Counted from the stretch's first letter, positions 32,708 to 45,242 are shown. The stretch is DNA of 46,250 nucleotides from Arachnopeziza araneosa (GCA_003988855.1 QYAI01000178.1:1-46250); one strand, 5' to 3'. The notes: a model not told the origin generated them from the letters alone. Program-made: numbers and translations.

Positions 32708-35700
32708 ATGGCGCCTCTTGTTGATAATCCTTTGATCGCGTCTGCGACTCTGCACAATCCTTGTGGGTATTCTCTTCTGCCAGGTCTTTTCCCCTTTCTA
32801 ATCTTCCCAGTGCCACTCTACGCTCATACTTATGTTTGGCCATTCGCCATCATCTGGCCCATCTTTCTGCGATACTACCTCTCTGCTGACCTCTACGAGA
32901 AACACATCGGAGGTCAAGAATGGACCTTTGTCTTTTCCGGAACGATTATTACTCTGCAGAGCTTGACATGGCTATGTACACATTGGAATGTTCACTTAAA
33001 ATCTTTATTCACAACGGTCAAGGCAAAGGATGTAGCGAATGCCAATCTTATCAAGGTGATTCCAGTCGCAAATGCTGGAACCTCGGATATCTGCCAGATT
33101 CAAAGGGATAATGTGAGTTGGTTTTGCGCCACACTGAATGTTGCTGATAATAGCCAGGCTGGGGGAAAGGAGAACACCTCTTTCCTCTTCCAAAAACGTC
33201 GCTTTCTCTACGACCCTGAGACCAACTCTTTTCGGCCTCTGATTTACGCCATCGACTCGGAACCAAAGCCCCTTATTGAAACATTCCAAAGATCGCGAGG
33301 TATTACGAAGGAATCCGAGCTCGACCGTATCCACCAGCACTATGGCGATAACACTTTTGATATCCCAGTTCCAACTTTTACCGAGCTATTCAAGGAACAC
33401 GCTGTTGCGCCATTCTTTGTCTTTCAAATCTTCTGTGTTGGGTTGTGGATGCTGGATGAATATTGGTACTACTCACTCTTCACGCTTTTCATGTTGGTCG
33501 TATTTGAGAGCACTGTTGTGTGGCAACGCCAGCGAACATTGAACGAGTTTCGCGGAATGAGCATCAAACCATACGATATCTGGGTCTTTCGAAAAAGCAA
33601 ATGGATAGAGACGCAGAGTGATAAACTGTTGCCCGGTGACTTGGTTTCTGTGGGACGGACGAAAGAAGATGGTGGAGTTGCCTGCGATATGCTTCTGGTT
33701 GAAGGAAGTGCTATTGTTAACGAGGCTATGCTCTCCGGAGAAAGTACACCACTTCTGAAAGATTCCATTCAGCTTCGACCCTCGGATGCCAGACTCGAAC
33801 CAGAAGGGCTGGATAAAAACGCATTTTTATACGGTGGCACCAAGGTTCTTCAAATTACCCATGGAAATACCGAAGAGGAGAGACCCAAACTTATCTCTGG
33901 AGTACCAACTCCTCCAGATAATGGTGCTATGGCTGTTGTTGTGAAGACTGGATTTGAGACATCACAAGGAAGTTTAGTTCGAACTATGATCTACTCCACG
34001 GAACGTGTCTCAGCCAACAATGCCGAAGCTTTACTATTCATTTTGTTCCTATTGATTTTCGCGATTGCCGCTTCTTGGTATGTGTGGGACGAAGGCGTAA
34101 AGAAGGACAGGAAACGCTCCAAGCTTATGCTCGACTGCGTTTTGATTGTTACTAGTGTGGTACCACCGGAGTTACCTATGGAACTCAGTTTGGCTGTGAA
34201 CACCAGTCTGGCCGCACTTAGTCGCTATGCTATTTACTGCACAGAACCATTCCGGATTCCATTCGCAGGCCGAGTTGATGTCGCTTGTTTCGATAAGACT
34301 GGTACTTTGACTGGCGAAGATTTGGTCGTCGAAGGTATTGCAGGGCTTGGTCTTGGTCACTCTGGAACAGATACCCCGAGAGAGAACAATGGTGCTCACA
34401 GTCACATCACTCCCGTTCAAGAAGCAGGAATAGAAACGACTTTAGTTCTTGCTACAGCTCATGCTCTGGTCAAATTGGATGAAGGTGATATTGTGGGTGA
34501 CCCTATGGAGAAAGCTACACTTACTTCCTTGGGATGGAGTCTTGGTAACAACGATCTTCTTTCTAGCAAGATGGGAATCATTTCAAAGGGTGTCCATACA
34601 CCATTGAATACGGTCCAGATCAAGCGACGATTTCAATTCTCATCTGCTCTCAAGCGTCAATCATCTGTTGCTACCATTACATCTCAGAACCTAGAGACCG
34701 GAAAGAAAATTCGCAGCACATTTGTTGGTGTTAAGGGAGCCCCTGAAACTATTATGAAGATGCTAGTCAAGGTGCCTGCCGACTACGAGGAAACATTCAA
34801 GTATTTTACGCGCAAAGGGTCTCGTGTTTTGGCTCTCGCTTATAAACATCTTACTATAGATAGCGAACTCGGCTCTGGCAAAATCAACGAACTCAAGCGT
34901 GAGAATGTAGAAGCCAGTCTAAACTTTGCCGGCTTTTTGGTCCTCCACTGTCCTCTCAAAGATGATGCAAAATCATCTGTCCGTATGCTCAACGAGAGCA
35001 GTCACCGGGTGGTTATGATTACCGGAGATAACCCGCTTACTGCTGTGCATGTCGCTCATGAAGTCGAAATTGTTGACCGAGATGTGTTGATCCTGGACGC
35101 CCCTGAACATGATGATTCCGGCGAGAAGCTTGTATGGAGAAGTGTTGATGATCTGATTAGTATTCCTGTTGATCCAACCAAACCCATTGACCCTAAGATC
35201 ATCGAGAACAACGATCTCTGTGTCACTGGTTATGCTCTTGCAAAGTTCAAGGGGCAAGTTGCTTTAACTTCTATCTACCGTTATACTTGGGTTTATGCGC
35301 GTGTTTCTCCTAAACAAAAGGAAGAAATCTTGATGGGTCTCAAAGATCTTGGCTATCATACGCTGATGGCCGGTGATGGCACGAACGATGTGGGTGCTTT
35401 GAAGCAAGCTCACATTGGTGTGGCCTTGCTCAACGGATCTCAAGATGATCTAAACAAGATCGCTGAACATTTCAGGAATACTAAAATGAAGGAACTGTAC
35501 GAAAAGCAATGCACGATGATGAAACGTTTCAATCAACCAAATCCACCAGTCCCGGTCGCTATTGCTCATTTGTATCCTCCAGGTCCTACAAATCCCCACT
35601 ATGAAGCTGCAGTAAAACGAGAAGCAGAGAAAAAGGGTACAGCAGCCGCATTGAACGAAGCAGCTGCCGACAAGACGAACGCGATCGAAACTATCACCTC

Positions 35701-36788
35701 ACCTGCCGCACAGAAGCTCATCGATGGTCAGCCTAAACCCACAGAGGCTCAAAAGAAAGCATCAAGTCTTGCTGAGCGATTCACTCAAGGTATGATGGAA
35801 CAAGAGATGGACGCCGATGATGAACCTCCAACCATCAAGCTCGGCGATGCTTCCGTAGCAGCTCCTTTTACCAGCAAGCTCAGCAATGTCATTGCCATTC
35901 CTAATATTATTCGACAGGGTCGCTGTACTCTTGTCGCTACGATTCAGATGTACAAGATTCTTGCTCTGAACTGTTTGATCAGTGCTTACAGTTTGTCTGT
36001 ACTATACTTAGAAGGCATCAAGTTCGGAGATGGGCAAGTCACGATCAGTGGAATGCTCATGAGTGTTTGTTTCCTATCTATCTCCCGTGCCAAATCTGTC
36101 GAAGGACTCTCCAAAGAGCGTCCTCAGCCAAATATCTTTAACTTCTACATTATTGGTTCCATCCTTGGTCAATTCGCTATCCATATCGTTACACTTATCT
36201 ACGTAGCCAGGTTCTGCGATACCATTGAACCGTGAGTATCCTGTCATTCCTCGCTTCTTGCTTTCTAACATCTATAGTCGTTCGGAAGTCATAGATCTCG
36301 AAGGAGAGTTTGCGCCTTCCCTTTTAAATAGCGCAGTTTATCTCCTCCAGCTGATTCAACAAATCTCAACTTTCGCGATCAATTATCAGGGCCGCCCATT
36401 CCGCGAAGCCCTCTCTGAGAATCGAGGCATGTACTGGGGGATTATTGGTGTCTCCGCTATTGCATTCTCGTGCTCCACAGAGTTCATCCCTGAGATTAAT
36501 GAGAAGATGAGATTGGTTCCCTTCACGAGCGAATTCAAGACGACGATCACGACAGTCATGATAGCAGATTATGTAGGATGTTGGATTGTTGAGAAGGTAC
36601 TGAAGGCTCTCTTCAGTGACTATAAACCTAAAGATATTGCAATTCGTCGACCAGATCAGCTAGCTAGAGAGCAGCAGCGGATTGAGGACGCAAAGATGGA
36701 ACTAATTAAAGCTGAAGAGGCGAAAGCATTGAAGGAGGTTGAGGAGTTAGAGAGAAAGCTTGCCGAGAAGAGTGGGACAGCAGCCTGA
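32708..36788 (+). CDS. SPF1: P5A-type ATPase Spf1 (ER membrane)
   Basis: Exons 32708-33112, 33158-36231 and 36278-36788 give 1329 aa. The P5A signature PPELPMELSLAVN begins at residue 471. The phosphorylated Asp is D514 in DKTGTLTGEDL. MITGDNPLTAVHVA and the hinge AGDGTNDVGALK (about 873-884) complete the P-type ATPase core. About ten to twelve membrane helices are visible, with pairs at the N-terminus (GYSLLPGLFPFLIFPVPL) and six near the C-terminus. Spf1 acts in the ER, where P5A pumps extract mis-inserted tail-anchored and signal-anchor helices; it also affects sterols, glycosylation and Ca2+ homeostasis. The first intron is 45 nt, has no stop codon and is a multiple of three, so its retention would only add 15 residues. 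The C-terminal tail is a charged coiled coil. Confidence 0.97.
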
Positions 36789-37217
36789 AATAACTGTTAA
36801 TATGGCTATAGACTGTAGTATAGAATGATTTTGATGTTCTTATGATATCGCTCTCGCACTGCGGCTGGCACAGCCGAATAAAGTAGATGTGACACCCGAA
36901 AGTATATTGCTCGTTGCCGAACGCAATGATCAATTCAAATCCTCAAACCCGGTAGAGATGCATCTTCATCATTAAAGTATTCCACAATATCTCAAGATGT
37001 CTTCTTTTGCAATTCTATTAAACATCTCGATGCGAACGATACTCGTACGTCATGGCACAGGTTTCCCTTGCTGCCAAGACGCGCCCGCAAACTTGGAAGT
37101 GGTGGAGAAAGAGGACGCGCCAACTTCGAGCTACCTGCTCTAAATTTTACTCGATTATTCTCCTGGTGCTCGAGAAGTTTGTGAAATCAAATATTATCTT
37201 CACAATCTCAAGGCAAT
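36789..37217. other. Intergenic, SPF1 to YVC1
   Basis: Holds the SPF1 3' end and the YVC1 promoter. An open frame from 37052 runs into YVC1 in another frame and is not protein-like. Confidence 0.4.
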
Positions 37218-39209
37218 ATGGTTCAATGGAAGCGTCTCTTCGGAGTCGACGGCTCGTATGTAAGCTCCTAAGACGCGTGGAATCCGCTGACTTGGATAGG
37301 AACGATAGTCATAGATGGAGAGACGAAGCTCGTCGTTGTGGGCCACCTCCGTCTTTCGTGTATTCTCCGCAGCTGATTGTATACAGTACTACCTTCCTAT
37401 CACGAAGATGCCATTCCATCCGCAATTCCTGCTTCAGAAGTCACAAAAGTTGCCCTCCGGCTGCGGTATCTTATCGAAGAATGTGTGCCCTGCGAGCTCG
37501 ACGAGGAGCAGATCACAGCGGCACACTCTCGTATCATAACTCGTGGTGTTATCAAAGCCGCAAAGGAAGCGGGCCAGTACGTTGAAGATGGGGCTTCGAA
37601 GGATTATGGAGCGTGTGTGGTTTATTGCCTCCTGGTCAACAAGCGCTGGTTCAAGAAACAGGCCATGCTCGAACTCTGGGATGCGGATTTATACAATGTC
37701 AGAGCCGTCGCGTGCGAGGTCATTGCAAAACAATTGATTGAAACGGAGGATAATACAGAATATCTTATGCAAGAAATCTTGCTCAAGCGCTATGGCATTA
37801 TTGTTGACGGGGAGCAAACCCAACCTGCCAATGTGATTGAGCGAGCAGTTGACCTTCACGCGCTCAGAGTCACGGGAAGCTCTGGTTATCAGAAGTGTGT
37901 CGATTATCTATGGAGAGGTTGGCTGGTCCAGGACGAGAATGACCCAAATTCTTTCATTGATTACAAGTTGAAGGCCAATACGAGCTATTGGAAGCATGTT
38001 GATCCGGACCGCATGAGAGCACCCGTCTACCAGAACGCTACACAAGTTGTCTTCTCACTGATATACTTGGCACTATTCACTGGAGCTATCAATACTGTTA
38101 ACCCAACCGGAGACCTCGACCCCGTCGAAATTGTTCTTTATATCTTCACAGCTGGATTTCTCTGCGATGAGTTCACCAAATTCTGGAAGGTTGGAAGATA
38201 CTACATTGGATTTTGGAACGTTTTTAATCTTACCTTGTATGCGCTTTTGGCAACTAGCTTCGTGACGAGATTGATTGCGCTGAGCCACCCTCTTGCACCA
38301 GGAGACGACGATGGGAAAAGAGAAAAGTTTAATGAGATATCTTACAACTTCCTCGCATTCTCGGCTCCAATGTTCTGGATGCGACTGCTCCTCTACCTCG
38401 ATACAATCCGCTTCTTTGGTGCTATGCTCGTGGTCCTTAACGTGATGATGAAGGAGTCTCTTATCTTCTTTGCTCTTCTCATTATCATCTGCATTGGGTT
38501 TCTTCAAGGATTTATCGGAATGGATGCTGCAGATTCGAATATTGATGCCACCGTTTTTATTCTTCAAGCTATGGCGAATGCAGTGATGCAATCTCCGGAC
38601 TTCTCAGGCTTCGACAATTTCGCGCCACCTTTTGGCATTATCTTGTATTACATTTTTACATTTGTGGTGATGGTTGTGTTGTTGAACATCCTCATTGCGT
38701 TGTTCAACAGCGCATATGAAGATATTACTGATAACGCTATTGATGAGTACATGGCTCTTTTTGCTCAAAAGACAATGCAATTCGTCCGCGCACCTGACGA
38801 GAATGTCTTCATCGCACCACTCAACCTCATCGAGATCTTCTTCCTTATTATACCATTTGAATGGTGGTTTCCTCGCAGGGCTTACGCTAAACTCAACGAC
38901 TATGTCATGGCGGTCGTCTACTCTCCGCTATTATTTATTGCGGCAATATACGAGACTCGAAGCGCACGACAAGTAAATTTCAATCGCAAGAGAGGTGAGG
39001 AGGATGACGATAGCATTGAAGAGTGGGAACAAATGTTGGGGGAACTGGACTGGGAAGGCGATGGGTGGGATAAGAAGATTGAGAGAGTCAAGGCCAACGT
39101 TGAAGAAGATCAAGCAACGATTGAGATCAAGAAGCTGAGAGAAGAGATGAAAGAGTTGAAGGATATGCTCCGGCAATTGCTTGAGCAGAAGAATGGGACG
39201 CGAGACTGA
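37218..39209 (+). CDS. YVC1: Vacuolar TRP-type cation channel Yvc1
   Basis: Likely exons 37218-37255, 37300-37337 and 37387-39209, about 632 aa. The small first exons are my reading: a GTATGT donor at 37256 and three alternative in-frame donors at 37332, 37335 and 37338. Start MVQWKRLFGVDGS, then YHEDAIPSAIPASEVTKVALRLRYLIEECVPCEL, shown here in parts: YHEDAIPSAIPASEV and LRYLIEECVPCEL. Membrane helices follow, for example TQVVFSLIYLALFTGAIN, FWNVFNLTLYALLATSF and SLIFFALLIIICIGFLQGF. The pore region is AMANAVMQSPDFSGF, and the last helix is FTFVVMVVLLNILIALFNSA. The C-terminus is charged and coiled. Yvc1 releases Ca2+ from the vacuole and responds to stretch and osmotic stress. It lies downstream of SPF1 in the same direction. 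Confidence 0.92.
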
Positions 39210-39894
39210 GGGCAAATGTGTTGGATTGAGATGAATGGATATATCCTCATGTTTTCATGTTTTCATGTTGGTTTTACATATGTGATTGATCATTGAAATG
39301 ACAGCAACCAATATTTTCGTTGCATTTCGCAAAAGGAGGGGTCGGATGTTTTGTTGCACTTCGCACAGGAGGCCTCCTGTTGCCTGGTGCGGGGTCAAGG
39401 TCCGTTGGGGTGGCGTGATTGGTGGGCAGTGATCAGCAATTGGGAGCGAGGATCGAGTAGGAGCAGTGTTGGTAAGCACCACTGACTTGTTTTGTTTGCT
39501 TGTGCTCTTGCTGATTTCCCTCATGTCTTGATTGGTCGTGGTTGGCGAGGATAGCAAGTGCTCTCTCATCGACATTATCTCGCTATGGAAAGTGTAAGCC
39601 TACCGACGTAAAGATCAGTTTCGTCTCCTTGCGAAGTTGAATTTCTCTCGTCTCTTGAAAAGATTATTATTCTTTCGTCGAATCTTCCTGTCATTTCCTT
39701 CATCTCCGCTCAAAGAAACACAATGGCTACACTTTACCGCATCCGGCTCAAAGCCGTGTGCAGCTGTCTGAACCAGCAACAAAGCAATCCACCACCAAGA
39801 GCTTCAGAAATGTTCGGAGCAATCAGCAATTTCCAAACGAAGCACCCGAGACACACCATCCATAAACAACCGGGCAACGAGCAACGAGAACAAA
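39210..39894. other. Intergenic, YVC1 to the 853-aa gene
   Basis: Contains a perfect 16-bp palindrome (39365-39380, acaggaggcctcctgt). A short open frame from 39723 precedes and overlaps the next start codon and could act as an upstream frame in the leader. Confidence 0.4.
39365..39380. repeat. Perfect 16-bp palindrome
   Basis: acaggaggcctcctgt reads the same on both strands. It lies about 155 bases past the YVC1 stop. It could be a dimer binding site or a short hairpin; there is no T-run after it. Confidence 0.35.
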
Positions 39895-42499
39895 ATGGAT
39901 TCTTCACCGCGCACTCTTCGACGTGTCGAGAAAAAGCCTGCGACTATAAAACCACTCAACATCCGCAAATATAGGCCAACGAGTCGGTACCTTGCTTCCG
40001 GACCTCCTCCGACAGCACTACAGTCTTCAAATGCTCCCAATGACGGCGATGCTGGGCGTTTCGCTAGACAAGACGACTGCATGGATGATCTCTTGGAAAA
40101 AATAAACGAGGTTGGAAACCTGTATCATCTCGAGCTTGAGGACAGACTCAAGAGTTCTCACTTCGATCCCTCAGTCCACTTCGCTCAACTCTCAAACCAT
40201 TTAGCTTCATTTAATTGGAAAACTCCTCCTGTCAGTCCAACATTACTGAGTGATGGCTCTCAAGCGGGTTTGGGATCACCAGGGACTGGACGAAAGAGAC
40301 GAGAGCTTCAGAAAAGTCTCCGGGAAAAAGCGTTCAAGGGTTTGATTGCTAGCGATAAAAAGTATCACGACCTTAAAAGGAACCTCACGGGACTGAAAGA
40401 GTGGTGGAATGAAAACCGAGTTGCTTGGCAGAAACAAAGAGACGTGATTGACAGGATTAAATTGACCATGGAGGCTTTGCATATCCAGAGCCGGACTGCC
40501 GACGGGGATGTGGCTCGTGCTCTGAAGGATTTCTCATACCAGAGGGAGTTTAACCAGCTGAAAGCCCAGCTTTCGTGGTTCGACGACCGTGAGCGATTGA
40601 TGCAGGCAGTCAAAGAGCAGTGCAGACAAATTCGAGGAGACATTGTCTTGGAGGAGAAGATTGTTCAAGGCCTCCCAGTCCAAAGCAAGTGGTCTAAACC
40701 TCAAGGCTTCAGCTTTGACGTATCTGAAGATGTTAGAGCCGACGTGACCAAAGCTCTCTGGTGGTCCAAACCAGGGCAAGGTTTTCCTTGGTGGCTTCAG
40801 GCAGCCCAGAATTTCCTGGGAGGGAATCTTAAAAGCTTGAAAAATCTTCAAAAAGATTACATTGCAGAAAAAGAAAAGTACGAACAGAGACTGGAGGACC
40901 TAAACAGACTCTCTCAAGGCTTTGGAAGAGGAGTGAAAGAAGAGCTCGAATTTCAGGCCAGAGATAAGACTGTTGTCGCACAACAAAGACACCTTCAATT
41001 CTCTTTTGTCATTCTTGATATTACCCGACGCATCGACACCCACGATGTTTATGTTAGGCTACTCAAGCGACTCCTTTTGATCAAAGGTAACTGGTACACG
41101 AGTTTCAAGCTTCGAAATTTCATTAATAACGTTCATTTGACATTCTACCTTCTCATTCAAGAGATGAACATCCATAAACGATTCATTTATGCCGCCGACA
41201 ATGACGCCCTATCACTCGATGAAAGTATACATGCGCTGAGACTCATGGAGGAACATTTTATATATAACGAACAATACTATCGGAAGCATGACATAATCGG
41301 AGACAACATTCTCTCCGATCTCGCCAAAACAACCGGGCCCAAAGAGGATGGGCTCATGGCTACTGTGACAGTCTTGGAGCTTATGACTAATGATTACGAA
41401 GCTGTGGTCCAAGAGATCGAGGATTTGGTTGCTCATAATGAGGCAGCTCAGCAACGGCAAATTGAACTTCAGGATATACGGCCACCAACTTTGCCACCAG
41501 AAGTCCCTCCTCAGGATGATGCTTGGGGTAGCATGACTCTGCCAATTGCATATACATTGCTCCGACAAGATCATCTTAAAGATATCCACGGGAACAGACA
41601 ACCCACTTGGGCTCTTCTGCGACAGTTCTTCGTCAGTCCAGATGTTGCTCCCTCGTTCTATGACATTCAAGGAATAGATGGTGCAGACTTTGTGAAGCTG
41701 GCAAATTCATTCTTAAAGGAGCCACTTGATTCTGAGACGTGGGAAGCCTTCGTATTTTATTGCCAGTACGAAGCGGACGAGTTGTTCTACCGGGCTCGAA
41801 ACGGCAAAGTATATGCGGAGAAAGTAAACGGTTGGGAGCGTGTCAATGAGATGAGGATCCAAGGACTACCTAGGAGAGTGCTGTTGCAAAAGCCTTGTTA
41901 TTTTCACGATCTCAGTCATTGGATGATCCATAATCAAAAGAAGTTATCTTTTGTCGGCTTAAATAGACAGACCTCGGAGAAATCTTTTCATGCCATTCTC
42001 AAGCGATATTACCCGAACCCTATCACACTGGATGATCTATGGGATCATCTTTCATATTTCAGTCAAGCGGGATTATTTTATAAATAGTAAGACAATCCTG
42101 GAAATTTTGAGTCTCTGCTAACATCCAAGCGCGTCAAACTCAGCGCCGAATGGAGAACCAATCTTGATCAGAATCGATAACGGGTGGCATTTCAAGCCCA
42201 TGCAACCGTACCCCCCTCTATTCGACGGACATTTCCCAGTACCCGCATATTTCTCGGATATTCGAAAAGCGTACAACAGCCCAAAGGGACAAGCTAGAGT
42301 CGATGCAGCGTACAAGATCAATCCCATCATGACTGACTCCTCGCTCTATGAAGCTTTGAGACCCGAGTTGATTGAGATCCAGCCTGTGATTAAAGAGCAT
42401 AGGTTTCATATGTGGCTGAGATGGTGTGATCAAAATAACGATCTCTTTCAGTGCGCCACCTTCTCCATAAACTTTGAGGTTTTGGCTAACATTAAATAG
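39895..42499 (+). CDS. Uncharacterised 853-aa protein
   Basis: Exons 39895-42086 and 42130-42499 (intron of 43 nt, donor GTAAGA) give 853 aa. I recognise no family. The N-terminus (MDSSPRTLRRVEKKPATIKP) is basic and disordered. Residues about 60-350 are helical and charged with coiled-coil character (KEWWNENRVAWQKQRDVIDR, QKDYIAEKEKYEQRLEDLNR). The part after about 550 is mixed, with WALLRQFFVSPDVAPSFYD, LDSETWEAFVFYCQYEAD and a C-terminal block rich in aromatic residues (DNGWHFKPMQPYPPLFDGHF). There is no signal peptide or membrane helix. The open frame is long and well formed, so the gene is real. A cytosolic or nuclear scaffold role is possible from composition only. An upstream ATG at 39723 opens a separate short frame. 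Confidence 0.85.
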
Positions 42500-43065
42500 A
42501 ATTCATCGGAATGGACAATTGGATTTCGTTGAAGCTAACTGGATTTAAGCATGGATCGAATTGCAGCTTCAGATGTTCTCACTTCTCAGTTACCTTGCTT
42601 TGAGCTCTAGTAGGAAAGAGGGTTTGAAATAGATTTCGATGAATGTCTTCAATATGCTGAGGAATACTTTTCAAATCATGCTAGTGATGTCTTGTACGTG
42701 TTGGAGACGCCTTGGCTCTCCTTAACTCCGCACTCACCTCGGTCCCCTTGGACGGACTTCCCCATACCCCGCATCCCGCGGAATGATTGCGCTATAATTA
42801 ATTAAGAGATCGATCAGCTGATGCGATGTGAACCTTATTCATAACTCAAGAAGTGTGATTGTGTACGACTTTGTCTAACGTTATATATTTCACTATCGCT
42901 CTATCCTACTTATCTCTAAATTTTTCATTCAAGGCATACACCACAACCAAGCTGGTAGGAGCTTTTCGCCACTTTTGCTTCAAAGATATTTAATCTGCTC
43001 ATTCACCAGTATCAACCTCAATTCGTCGAAGATACCCATAGTTTCATTTTAAAAATCGAACGAAG
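42500..43065. promoter_or_regulatory. GMC oxidoreductase promoter region
   Basis: A 566-bp AT-rich stretch upstream of ATG 43066. It includes one CCTCGG (42737-42742), but nothing links this gene to fatty acids, so that match may be chance. No gene is visible. Confidence 0.4.
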
Positions 43066-45126
43066 ATGGTACTGAGCGATACGACAGAAGACCATATCTC
43101 AAGTTATGATTACATTGTCTGCGGGTTAGTTTTAGGATCATTTCTTCACTCAAAGCTAACTGGAGATTTCAGTGGTGGAACAGCTGGTTCCGTCCTAGCA
43201 TGTCGATTAGCAGAGGACTCAAACAACTCCGTCCTGGTCATTGAAGCTGGGCAGCACAACTCGCTTCTTGAGAATACAGTGATGGTTGGAGGCTGGTGAG
43301 ATCAAAGCCGTCTTTTGATACTCCAATTGACATCTGAGAGGTCTCAAAATTTCGACACGGAAGCAGACTGGAACATTGTCACCGAACCCAATCCTGCAGC
43401 CAACAACCGGCGGGTTAAAGCCAGCCGGGGAAAATTTCTTGGAGGATCAAGTGGTGTAAATGGTACGCTGTGTATCCGTGGAATGAAGCAAGATTATGAT
43501 GATTGGAATATGCCTGGTTGGAGTGGAAATGAGGTCTTTGACTGTATGAAAAAGGCCGAGAATTTTCATGGCAAGGAGTGGTTCAAGGAAGACAAGGCAG
43601 ATCACGGTTACAACGGACTTCTAGATGTTGAGCTACATGACTTGGTAGACGTCTACTCACAGGTTTGAGACTTGATTGCTGATGGGGTGCAGGCGCCGAT
43701 ATCTAAAATGATATTAGGGTCAATGGAATCTCAAGGGCTACCTTTGTATCCTGACATGTTCAGTACTGGAGAGTCGCCACATGGCTGTGGCCATGCACCT
43801 CGAACGGTTTACAAAGGGGACAGAACCACTTCTGCAAATTATCTTCGGGATCGGAAATCTAATCTGAAAATCCTAACCGAAACAACTGTGGATAGAGTCA
43901 TACTCGAGGGGAGTGGTGAGAATTTGAAAGCTGTAGCAGTGAAAGTTGTTGGAAAAGACGGCTCGCCGCAAGAGATTAAAGCAAACAGAGAGATCATAAT
44001 CAGTGGTGGAGCATATTGTTCTCCTGCGATTCTTCTTCGATCCGGTATCGGTCCCAAAGAAGAGCTCGCTGCTCATGAAATTGAGTGCCAAGTCGACCTA
44101 CTAGGAGTTGGGAAAAATCTTATGGATCACTTGGTAAGCCTTTTCTGAATACCGAGGAAGTACTAATTGACTGTTCAAGATCGTATTTATCTACTACCAA
44201 ACCACCAAGCCAAATATTACCGTCGATCATCTTCTATACAGGCCAGGAGCTTTGGCTGAGTCGTATCGTCAATGGAAAGAAGAGAAACGAGGTGCACTCT
44301 CTACCTTCCCATTTGGCGCATTTGCCTATGCTCGCCTCGACGAGCGACTTAGTGAGGAGCCGCTTTGGAAGAATGCGCCTAGGCAGGAAGGTCGTGATCC
44401 GATGGGATTGACACCCGCTCAGCCCAATATTGAATTCTTCTCCACTGAATGTTATGGTGGTCCAAAGCAATACGCTGATTTCCCCGATGGCGAGAAAACC
44501 CATGCTTTCTCGCTGATCGCTGAGCTTTTCTCTCCCAGATCGAGAGGCTCGGTGACTCTAAAGTCTCAGGATCCGATGGAGAACCCGATTGTTCAACACA
44601 ACTATCTGTCTGACGAACTGGATGTTTTGGTCCTCAGTGAGGCATGCAGATTTGCGAATGAGATTATGACGCAAGGAAAAGGCACAAAAGATGTGGTTGA
44701 AGGTAGCTGGCCTGCAAATCTGACCCACCATAAGCATACAACACGGGAAGAATGGGTGCCTTTTGTGAAGGAAAACGCAACGACTTGTGAGATTTTTTTC
44801 ATCCTACAATTATTCTCAACTGACGTTTCCTAGGTTACCATCCTGGTGGGACATGCAAGATGGGCGCGGACTCAGATCCTACGGCCGTCCTCGATGCCGA
44901 ACTACGAGTGAGAGGTGTGAGAGGCCTCAGAGTTGCAGACACTAGTGTCATGCCGCTCCTCAATCAAGGACATACTCAAATGCCTGCTTATGCTATTGGA
45001 GAGAAGGCGGCGGATTTGGTCAAGGGCAGATTTCTGGAGCTTACTGAGCCACCAGCGGCGGGTGTCAAAGTGAATGGATTTGGCCAAGAAAAAAAAAGTG
45101 GGAATGGGCCAAATCTGTTGAACTGA
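43066..45126 (+). CDS. GMC-family FAD oxidoreductase
   Basis: Six exons: 43066-43124, 43173-43295, 43341-43644, 43693-44133, 44180-44786 and 44834-45126 (introns of 45-48 nt) give 608 aa. The FAD site YDYIVCGGGTAGSVLACRL begins at about residue 14, followed by VLVIEAG. The second GMC signature is GKFLGGSSGVNGTLCIRG. ISGGAYCSPAILLRSGIGP and the C-terminal YHPGGTCKMG follow, with His514 as the likely catalytic base. The second catalytic position is His558, in LLNQGHTQMPAY. No secretion signal is visible, so the enzyme is probably intracellular, an alcohol or choline dehydrogenase/oxidase-like protein of unknown substrate. The third intron (43645-43692) contains an in-frame TGA; when spliced it joins HDL to APISKM. 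The gene ends 57 bases before the telomere-like array. Confidence 0.93.
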
Positions 45127-45183
45127 GTTAGTTGTAGTTTCGGTCCTTAGGCTTCATTTAAGCAGTTTCAGATATGCCAGACC

Positions 45184-45242
45184 TAGGGTCAGGGTCAGGG
45201 TCAGGGTCAGGGTCAGGGTCAGGGTCAGGGTTAGGGTTAGGA
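45184..45242 (+). repeat. Telomere-like array (TCAGGG variant with TTAGGG)
   Basis: Reads TAGGGT, then seven CAGGGT units, then TAGGGT TAG. The hexamer is the canonical fungal TTAGGG with T-to-C at position 2 in most copies. The G-rich strand is the plus strand, as at a right-hand chromosome end, yet about 1 kb of non-telomeric DNA follows, so the array is interstitial in this assembly. Confidence 0.85.

Noticed and set aside
39723..39974. Open frame upstream of the 853-aa gene
   Set aside because: It overlaps the next start codon in another frame and lacks domain features; more likely leader sequence than a gene.
43645..43692. In-frame TGA in the GMC oxidoreductase
   Set aside because: It lies inside a 48-nt GT-AG intron whose removal joins HDL to APISKM, the normal family sequence.
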